IMG/VR virus record: IMGVR_UViG_3300037537_001252
Location: 1 to 36,570 of that record
Strand: one strand, 5' to 3'
From: a virus
Length of the DNA stretch: 36,570 nucleotides
Of the stretch, positions 31,779 through 36,570 are shown in pieces; position 1 is the first letter of the stretch, and every line of letters starts with the position of its first letter. Position numbers and translations under genes: made by a program. The notes under the pieces are model-generated. The model was not told the origin of the DNA, did no database searches, and saw only the letters and a list, made by a program, of their open reading frames with translations.

Positions 31779-32935
31779 TAATTAAATCCTAAACAAATTT
31801 TTTTAATTATGTTAAACTCATCATTTGACAAATATTCCTTTTCATGAAAAGAAGAACTTAAATACAAATAATGAAGTAGATCATGTTTAATATAGGGCTC
31901 TTTAGTGGATTGGGAGCCTATTATTAAAGTGTTATTTATATTTGATATCCACCTAATGTAAATATTTCTATTATATATCAGCTTCTTTTTCAGTACAGTA
32001 AGTTTCTTCTCAAATTCAGAAACATCAAGGTCTAAATATCGTTCTATTTGAGTCCAAAATCCCTTTAATCTCGTTAACTTATTATCTTCTAAATCATAGT
32101 CATAATCAAAAATTTCATCATATAATTCAAATCCTAAATCTTGTAAATAATGATTGATGCCTTTTGCTCCAACCATAATAAAAGGCTGTTGAAACAAAAA
32201 TTGTTTCCATGTTTTTTCAGTAATATAAGTTGGACCATCTAAATAAGTTTCTAACACTACATCACAACAAGACTCAAAACTTTCTTTAGGAAGAAACGCA
32301 TTAAAAATATACTTATTGAGTTTTTTTCCATTTACAATAATTGTTTCTGAATCTTTGAATTTCTTACCCCCATCAACATCATTAATCCATATATCAGACA
32401 ATTTAATTTCTGTAAGTGTTCTATTTTCTATCTCAAATTTGTTTTCAGGATCATTATGAAATTGTGGAACTAAGGAATAATCATAATTCCGATGTTTATA
32501 ATAACGATTAACAGTTGATATTCTAGAAGTAGAAGGAGAACTTATTAATTGTATAAAATTTTTTTTCTTTTGAGTATTATTGAGATTGTTAATATTTTCG
32601 AGGCTAATATAATTCAGACTATCAAGCCTAACAGTAAACGGAAAATATAATACATTAAACTTTTTTTCAACACCTACTCTTTTACACCATTTTATATATC
32701 TGGTTTTAATATTCGCATCAGAACACAAATACCAGACATCAAATTCATGATCTTTTAATAGTTCATGTGCTTTTGAAAATAAAATATAACTAAAGCCTTC
32801 TTCGTCTAATGGCCATAATCTTGAACCTTCAGGTAAATCATATAATAAAATTGAATCTTTTTCATATTTCAACTCTTCTAGTATGGATAATAATTCTGGT
32901 TTTATTACAATCTCATCTAGATTAAATGATATCAT
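31778..32935 (-). CDS. Glycosyltransferase-like protein (copy 3 of 3)
   Basis: A 385-residue protein. T-E-K-T-W-K, PFIMVGAKG, then G-F-E-L-Y-D-E-I-F-D-Y-D-Y-D (238-281) form the block shared with the two other copies at 9022-10332 and 25826-26689. It is followed by an L-x-R helix and a lysine-rich C-terminal region. FIQLISSPSTSRIS (127-140) holds the preceding strand and S/N-x-x-x-R turn. The N-terminal 110 residues differ from the other copies. It overlaps the PD-(D/E)XK nuclease gene by 14 bases, so it is the first island gene after the phage core genes. GT-B-like function is moderately supported. Confidence 0.6.
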   Translation of the reverse strand: MISFNLDEIVIKPELLSILEELKYEKDSILLYDLPEGSRLWPLDEEGFSYILFSKAHELLKDHEFDVWYLCSDANIKTRYIKWCKRVGVEKKFNVLYFPFTVRLDSLNYISLENINNLNNTQKKKNFIQLISSPSTSRISTVNRYYKHRNYDYSLVPQFHNDPENKFEIENRTLTEIKLSDIWINDVDGGKKFKDSETIIVNGKKLNKYIFNAFLPKESFESCCDVVLETYLDGPTYITEKTWKQFLFQQPFIMVGAKGINHYLQDLGFELYDEIFDYDYDLEDNKLTRLKGFWTQIERYLDLDVSEFEKKLTVLKKKLIYNRNIYIRWISNINNTLIIGSQSTKEPYIKHDLLHYLYLSSSFHEKEYLSNDEFNIIKKICLGFN

Positions 32936-33572
32936 AATTATTTCTAAGCTCTATAAACTTACCAATCCAATTATCTCTATGTTCAATAAAAACTTGTGGT
33001 ACTTCATCTGCTACAGCAATGATTATTGCAATATAAGGTATAGGTATACCTGACATTTCTTCCCACATAACAGAATATGCTGAACATTGCATAAAATAAT
33101 TATCAATCCATTCTTCTTTTTTGGGTTTACTAGAAGTCTTAAAGTCGATTATGTGATTTTTTCCACGAAATTTACCAATACAATCAACTCTTCCAGCGGT
33201 TTTTAAATGATTTGAAAATAATGCACGTTCTTGCCCATAAACCAATTCTATTTCATCAAGAATAGGTTGAATGCTTTTAAACATAACAACATTGTCAGGA
33301 GTATATTCGTCAAATGTCAATTCGTTATTTAAATAATCTTCACAGAGTTTATGAACCTTGGTGCCGCGGCGGGATGCTTGAGTAGAAATTTTATTGGCTT
33401 CTTTTTCACCAACACGTTTTCTCCATTTGAATAAGGCTTCTTTTTTATAATTGGAAAGAACAGTAGTGACAGAAGGATACTTTTCACCAGTAGGAGTTAT
33501 ATAATATCTTTTTCCGTTTTCATTTATAGTGTTTAAATCTAAATCTTCAAGAACATTTTCATGTATAAACAT
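32922..33572 (-). CDS. PD-(D/E)XK nuclease (RecB/Cas4-like exonuclease)
   Basis: A 216-residue protein of the kind encoded by many marine T4-like phages. PSVTTVLS precedes H74 in GTKVHKLCEDY. AGRVDCIG gives D130, IIDFKTS gives D143 and K145 of the PD-(D/E)XK core, and QCSAYSVMWEE (Q162, Y166) is the RecB-type motif helix. All catalytic positions are present. It probably degrades or trims DNA during phage replication, recombination or host DNA turnover. It starts one base into the stop of the zinc-ribbon gene. This is the last conserved phage gene before the tailoring island. Confidence 0.9.
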   Translation of the reverse strand: MFIHENVLEDLDLNTINENGKRYYITPTGEKYPSVTTVLSNYKKEALFKWRKRVGEKEANKISTQASRRGTKVHKLCEDYLNNELTFDEYTPDNVVMFKSIQPILDEIELVYGQERALFSNHLKTAGRVDCIGKFRGKNHIIDFKTSSKPKKEEWIDNYFMQCSAYSVMWEEMSGIPIPYIAIIIAVADEVPQVFIEHRDNWIGKFIELRNNYDII

Positions 33573-33829
33573 TATTCAATTACATTGAGGGTGCTACCAT
33601 GATGTGCTTTTTTTATTTCTTTTAATTTATCATTAAAAGATGCATCTGGTTTCTTGGCTCCTATATTATCATAAGCAAATCCCGGAGGAGCAGAAATCAT
33701 TTGCTTTACTTCACCATCACAAGTTGATAATCTACATGATTCCTCAGTTGGAATCTTCCTATCAGCTATTTTGAACTCCAATTCAAAAATATCTCCACAT
33801 TTTTTACATTCGTAATCATACATTGGCAT
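33572..33829 (-). CDS. FmdB-like zinc-ribbon protein
   Basis: An 85-residue protein starting M-P-M-Y-D-Y-E-C-K-K-C-G, almost identical in form to the first zinc knuckle of the FmdB/regulatory zinc-ribbon family. C8 and C11 form the first pair and C32 and C37 the second, with a spacing of four rather than two. The C-terminal half is charged and has a P-P-G-F-A-Y segment. Small proteins of this type are common in T4-like cyanophages; their role is not settled. A longer reading to 33898 would overlap the upstream gene by over 80 bases and the family start is at residue 24 of it, so 33829 is used. Confidence 0.83.
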   Translation of the reverse strand: MPMYDYECKKCGDIFELEFKIADRKIPTEESCRLSTCDGEVKQMISAPPGFAYDNIGAKKPDASFNDKLKEIKKAHHGSTLNVIE

Positions 33830-34544
33830 AATATGAACTCCAGGTCTTTGATATTGACATATATTCTTTTTTAGAATTAATAAATTGAATGGAACCATTA
33901 TCTACTATTACATTAATATTTTCAAGTTGTTTAGGAATAACATTATCAAATAAATGTCTATCTTTCTTTTCAATCACATCAAATATCATTGGGTTTAAAT
34001 AACAAGTTCCTGATGTTGCTAAAAGTTCTTTATTCATTTTATAATCAGGTTTAACTGTAATTTTTTCTATTTCATCGGAACCATTTTTATACTTAATGAA
34101 GTTTTTATATTTGCTGTCCTCCATGGTCATATGTGACAAAATAGAAATTAGTTTTCCATTATTTTTATGATTACTATAATACTTTTCTATATCAAAATTA
34201 TATAAATTACCTCCATCCAAAAATAAAAAATCAGCTCCATCAAATTTATGACTTAATGTTTTTAAAGATTGTGCCGATCCTACACCTCCAGACTGTTTAT
34301 GAATATTAATTTTTAAATCCACTGAAAACAATCCTTCAATTTGATACTTTTTTAATGCTAATTCAATTTGATTGTGGTGATAACTTGTTGTAATAATTAC
34401 TTCATCAATATGATTTTTTTGTAACCATTCAAGATTGTGAAACAGAATCGGTTTCGCCTTCACTGGCAATAGACACTTTGGCATCATATCCGTAAAGGGC
34501 CGTAGTTCTGTATTCATGCCAGCACAGGTCATCAATGCTTTCAT
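33816..34544 (-). CDS. Sugar-phosphate nucleotidyltransferase-like protein with degenerate motifs
   Basis: A 242-residue protein with the Rossmann-like start and order of glucose-1-phosphate and mannose-1-phosphate nucleotidyltransferases. The loop CAGMNTELRPFTDMMPKCLLPV keeps the R-P-x-T and P-K-x-L-x-P-V parts but replaces the G-x-G-T/S-R with G-M-N-T-E-L-R. HIDEVIITTSYHHNQI matches the following strand and Y-x-x-x-x-I helix. FLFLDGGNLYNFD stands where an active enzyme has G-D (the metal aspartate), here G-G. It may have lost activity, changed its nucleotide, or be regulatory. It is joined to the DUF6433-like gene by ATGA. It could supply a nucleotide-activated sugar to the island. Confidence 0.76.
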   Translation of the reverse strand: MKALMTCAGMNTELRPFTDMMPKCLLPVKAKPILFHNLEWLQKNHIDEVIITTSYHHNQIELALKKYQIEGLFSVDLKINIHKQSGGVGSAQSLKTLSHKFDGADFLFLDGGNLYNFDIEKYYSNHKNNGKLISILSHMTMEDSKYKNFIKYKNGSDEIEKITVKPDYKMNKELLATSGTCYLNPMIFDVIEKKDRHLFDNVIPKQLENINVIVDNGSIQFINSKKEYMSISKTWSSYYANV

Positions 34545-35080
34545 GTTTTGGCTTTCTTTTTCTTGGGTTTTTCAGATTTTGTAAAACGACCAGAAGTATC
34601 CCTTTTAGGTTTAGCTTCGGGTTGTTGAAGTCCCTCCGGAAAAGAGTTATAAGCCACAAGATGAGTAATCTTTTTATATTTTTCTTGAAGTTTTTTATCC
34701 TTCATATGCCAAAGATCATCAGCCTCAGAGGGATGTAACGAATTAACCAATTCATGCCAAAGTGTTTCACGTTTTAAGGCAGTTAAAGTTGGATGTCCTC
34801 CCTCAATAAATAAATACATTTTTCTTACTTCGTAATTCAATGTAGCACCATCATCGGAAGCAGCCAAATTTGGAAAATAACTATTTTGTGGTTCAAATTC
34901 CTCTGTTCTCAAGTCTGGTCGACCCTCAGGAAGAAGAAATTTTATATTTGTATTGAAATTATGTATTAGTAACGCCTTTACTGCTTTAGTATGATTTTGT
35001 CGTAAATAAACAACTCGTTCTTCGTCAGTAGACAGACTGTCTGCGTGAGAAAAAATTTCACTTGTCATTTGTGCGGTCAT
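34541..35080 (-). CDS. Conserved T4-like phage protein (DUF6433-like)
   Basis: A 179-residue protein. I recognise the pattern of a conserved marine T4-like phage protein: an N-terminal S-x-E-I-F-x-x-A-D segment with T-D-E-E-R-V, then LLIHNFNTNIKFLLPEG, an acidic middle, and the helix WHELVNSLHPSEADDLWHMKD. The C-terminus is a lysine-rich tail (KPKKKKAK). It resembles the DUF6433 family from memory. Function is unknown. It starts 9 bases after rnh with a clear AGGAG Shine-Dalgarno overlapping the rnh stop, as is usual for phage core genes. Confidence 0.72.
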   Translation of the reverse strand: MTAQMTSEIFSHADSLSTDEERVVYLRQNHTKAVKALLIHNFNTNIKFLLPEGRPDLRTEEFEPQNSYFPNLAASDDGATLNYEVRKMYLFIEGGHPTLTALKRETLWHELVNSLHPSEADDLWHMKDKKLQEKYKKITHLVAYNSFPEGLQQPEAKPKRDTSGRFTKSEKPKKKKAKT

Positions 35081-35086
35081 GATATT

Positions 35087-35091
35087 CTCCT
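35087..35091 (-). promoter_or_regulatory. Ribosome binding site of the DUF6433-like gene
   Basis: AGGAG on the minus strand is placed 6 bases before the ATG at 35078-35080 and overlaps the rnh stop codon. It supports the first ATG over the second one 12 bases later. Confidence 0.7.
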
Positions 35092-35998
35092 AAAACTCAT
35101 TTATATGCTCCATTAAAAGTTTAAGTTTATGTTTTATAAAATAATTAAAAAGTTTAGTTCTACCAACTTTGGGCTGATTGTCATATTCAACCGCAATATT
35201 AGTTTGCAACCATTCAGGTATTTTGGACAAATCTATTAACATTTCATTTCTACGATAATTGCGTAACTGTTCACCTTCGCAAAACACATCAGGTTCTAGT
35301 TCAGACCAAACAGATACCTTTTTCTTTGATAATGGTGTTTGTCTTTTGTCCGCAACAACAAATGTGTCATCAGAAGACATAAAATTAGGAACACCATCAC
35401 TTACATCACCTCTAAGTATATGTTCTCTTAAAAAGTTATCTGGATTATCAGTATTAAGAAATTTCTTCGTGAGAGGTGAATATTGATTTACATTTTCGTA
35501 TTTTTGTAACTGAATAAAATCTTTATCACTTGATAATATTAAAATAGGTTCTTTTTCAACAAATAATTCTTCAATAGAAGTAGCAGATGGGAATCTTGGG
35601 AATTCACTTAACATTCTTTCCGTTTTATGTGCTTGATCCATTACAATAGTGGCAATAACATCATCTGCCTCTGCTTTATCTATATATACAACTTTATAAG
35701 GAAAGTTTTCACTTAGCTCTTCTCGTATTTTATGTAATATTCTGTACAATTCCGGCCAATCAAAATCGGAATTATCTCTTGTTGTTTTTCTGTTAGCTTT
35801 ATAATATTTAAATGCATCTTTTCGCCAATTGTCTTTTGCATCACAACAGACTACTAGTTCACCAAATTCATCACTAAATTTGTGATGATATATTCTTATA
35901 GTATTCAAAACTGCATGTCTGACATAATCTTCAGACATTGAATTCTTATTCATCATCACATTTGCAATAACGATTTGCGAATAATCAAGTAATATCAT
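35090..35998 (-). CDS. rnh: Ribonuclease H (T4 rnh-type 5' nuclease)
   Basis: A 302-residue protein, the usual length of T4 RNase H (305). It shows the acidic clusters of the FEN/5'-nuclease family: D5 in LLDYSQ, D53 in CCDAKDNWRKD, E110, D112 and D113 in EADDVIA, D158 and D160 in SSDKDFIQL, and D198 and D201 in RGDVSDGVPN, which begins the helix-hairpin-helix region. In T4 it removes RNA primers and adjacent DNA from Okazaki fragments, working with gp32 and the clamp. It has a 4-base overlap with the gene upstream. This gene is the firmest evidence for a T4-like phage. Confidence 0.95.
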   Translation of the reverse strand: MILLDYSQIVIANVMMNKNSMSEDYVRHAVLNTIRIYHHKFSDEFGELVVCCDAKDNWRKDAFKYYKANRKTTRDNSDFDWPELYRILHKIREELSENFPYKVVYIDKAEADDVIATIVMDQAHKTERMLSEFPRFPSATSIEELFVEKEPILILSSDKDFIQLQKYENVNQYSPLTKKFLNTDNPDNFLREHILRGDVSDGVPNFMSSDDTFVVADKRQTPLSKKKVSVWSELEPDVFCEGEQLRNYRRNEMLIDLSKIPEWLQTNIAVEYDNQPKVGRTKLFNYFIKHKLKLLMEHINEF

Positions 35999-36570
35999 TT
36001 TACAATTTTAAGAAGTATAGTTTCATTATTAATGCGACCAGTTAAGTCTTTTTCTTTAGAATTAATAGAGTCATATTGTCTCTTAATCGCAAGTTTACCA
36101 CCAGAAAGCATTTTTGTTAATACTTCTTCTGGTTTTCTTACTTTTTTACATTTAGAAAGTGTTAAATTAAATCCTCGAAGAGTGCTTCCTTTTACAGATA
36201 GCCCTGCAGGCCCCTCTGCTTTATACACGCCAAGTTTACGATACTTTGAATTAAACACATACAATTGATCAGCACCAACAATCTCAGATGGATTAATTGA
36301 TGCTATTTTATATTCATCATCTTGTTTTTTATAATTCAACTTGGCAATTTGTTTAGTAACTGAAACTGGTTTTTTCTTTCGTGGGACTCTCTGTTTGTTA
36401 GAATTGGCAGAATATCGTTCACAGTCATCAATAATTGTCTGAATAAAATTACCATATTTAACAAGTTGCTTCTTCGTCATATGAGCATAAGATTCAGCTA
36501 TGTCTTCATCTGTTGATATTAATTCTATTTCTGTTAAATAAGGATGAAATTCATTTGCTATTTTTTTAGC
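35995..36570 (-). CDS. Conserved T4-like cyanophage-type protein (5' end cut by window)
   Basis: The reading frame stays open to the right edge, so the protein continues beyond the window. At least 191 residues are visible, and the ATG at 36480 is internal. The visible part has D-E-D-I-A-E-S-Y-A-H, then MTKKQLVKYGNFIQTIIDDCE, a basic stretch (RVPRKKKP), EYKIASINPSEIVGA, VFNSKYRKLGVY and GLSVKGSTLRGFN. I recognise this pattern from T4-like marine phages, where it is a conserved protein of unknown function; the basic stretch suggests nucleic-acid contact. It overlaps rnh by 4 bases (ATGA). Confidence 0.8.
   Translation of the reverse strand, partial: AKKIANEFHPYLTEIELISTDEDIAESYAHMTKKQLVKYGNFIQTIIDDCERYSANSNKQRVPRKKKPVSVTKQIAKLNYKKQDDEYKIASINPSEIVGADQLYVFNSKYRKLGVYKAEGPAGLSVKGSTLRGFNLTLSKCKKVRKPEEVLTKMLSGGKLAIKRQYDSINSKEKDLTGRINNETILLKIVK

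Noticed and set aside
31933-31940. Third TATAAATA on the minus strand
   Set aside because: It is inside the third glycosyltransferase-like gene, about 155 bases before the next start. A weak internal promoter cannot be excluded but nothing else supports it.
1-32935. Reading the island as a bacterial capsule or antibiotic cluster on a chromosome
   Set aside because: The genes run without a break into T4-type rnh and other phage genes, the composition looks even, and a T4 late promoter lies inside the island.
1-36570. tRNA genes, CRISPR arrays, insertion sequences, integrase or attachment sites, rho-independent terminators
   Set aside because: I looked for cloverleaf-like GC-rich segments, regular repeats, transposase motifs and hairpins with T-runs between genes and saw none; there is almost no non-coding space.

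Overview
The window is AT-rich DNA (A+T near 70% by eye) and every supportable gene lies on the minus strand, so transcription runs from high to low coordinates. I count 47 protein genes, two of them cut by the window edges. They are packed almost without gaps, and most junctions are overlaps of 1 to 30 bases (ATGA, TAATG and similar). The upstream end (about 32.9-36.6 kb) carries genes typical of marine T4-like myoviruses: a T4-type RNase H (5' nuclease), a DUF6433-like protein, an FmdB-like zinc ribbon, a RecB-like PD-(D/E)XK nuclease and a conserved cyanophage-type protein of unknown role. A perfect T4 late-promoter box (TATAAATA) sits in the only real intergenic gap. The best reading is a marine T4-like phage; the low GC would fit a SAR11-like or low-GC cyanobacterial host, but the host is inference.

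Layout in transcription order. (1) 36.6-32.9 kb: phage core genes plus a degenerate sugar nucleotidyltransferase. (2) 32.9-25.8 kb: a glycosyltransferase-like protein, two short radical SAM enzymes without an auxiliary domain, two tandem stand-alone cysteine-rich mini-proteins, two SGNH hydrolases, a StrG-like oxygenase, an amidinotransferase and a second glycosyltransferase-like protein. (3) 25.8-17.4 kb: a B12-type radical SAM enzyme, twitch-type radical SAM enzymes, a 2OG-Fe(II) oxygenase, a short DegT aminotransferase, a carbamoyltransferase, a flavin-dependent halogenase-like protein, a GNAT-like protein, and an adenylating (ANL) domain cut to about 200 residues. (4) 17.4-11.3 kb: SGNH hydrolase, MORN-repeat protein, Asp-hydroxylase-like oxygenases, SPASM radical SAM, CMP-sugar synthetase-like, aminotransferase and sulfotransferase. 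(5) 11.3-5.8 kb: two paralogous small acidic proteins of unknown role, an IPNS-like oxygenase, a third glycosyltransferase-like protein, a second amidinotransferase and a radical SAM enzyme. (6) 5.8-0 kb, behind the late promoter: nitroreductase-like, GT-A glycosyltransferase, 2OG oxygenase, three radical SAM enzymes and a QueC-like PP-loop ATPase.

In all there are ten radical SAM proteins, six probable 2OG-Fe(II) oxygenases, four glycosyltransferase-like proteins, three SGNH hydrolases and two amidinotransferases in about 33 kb, with no recognisable structural or replication gene among them. Together they look like a tailoring island that builds and decorates a small molecule, a glycan or a peptide/protein. 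The end product cannot be read from the sequence. Possible targets are the virion or host surface, a ribosomally made peptide, or modified nucleobases. The small acidic paralogs and the cysteine-rich mini-proteins are the most natural places to look for a substrate, carrier or accessory subunit. No stretch longer than 45 bases lacks a gene.
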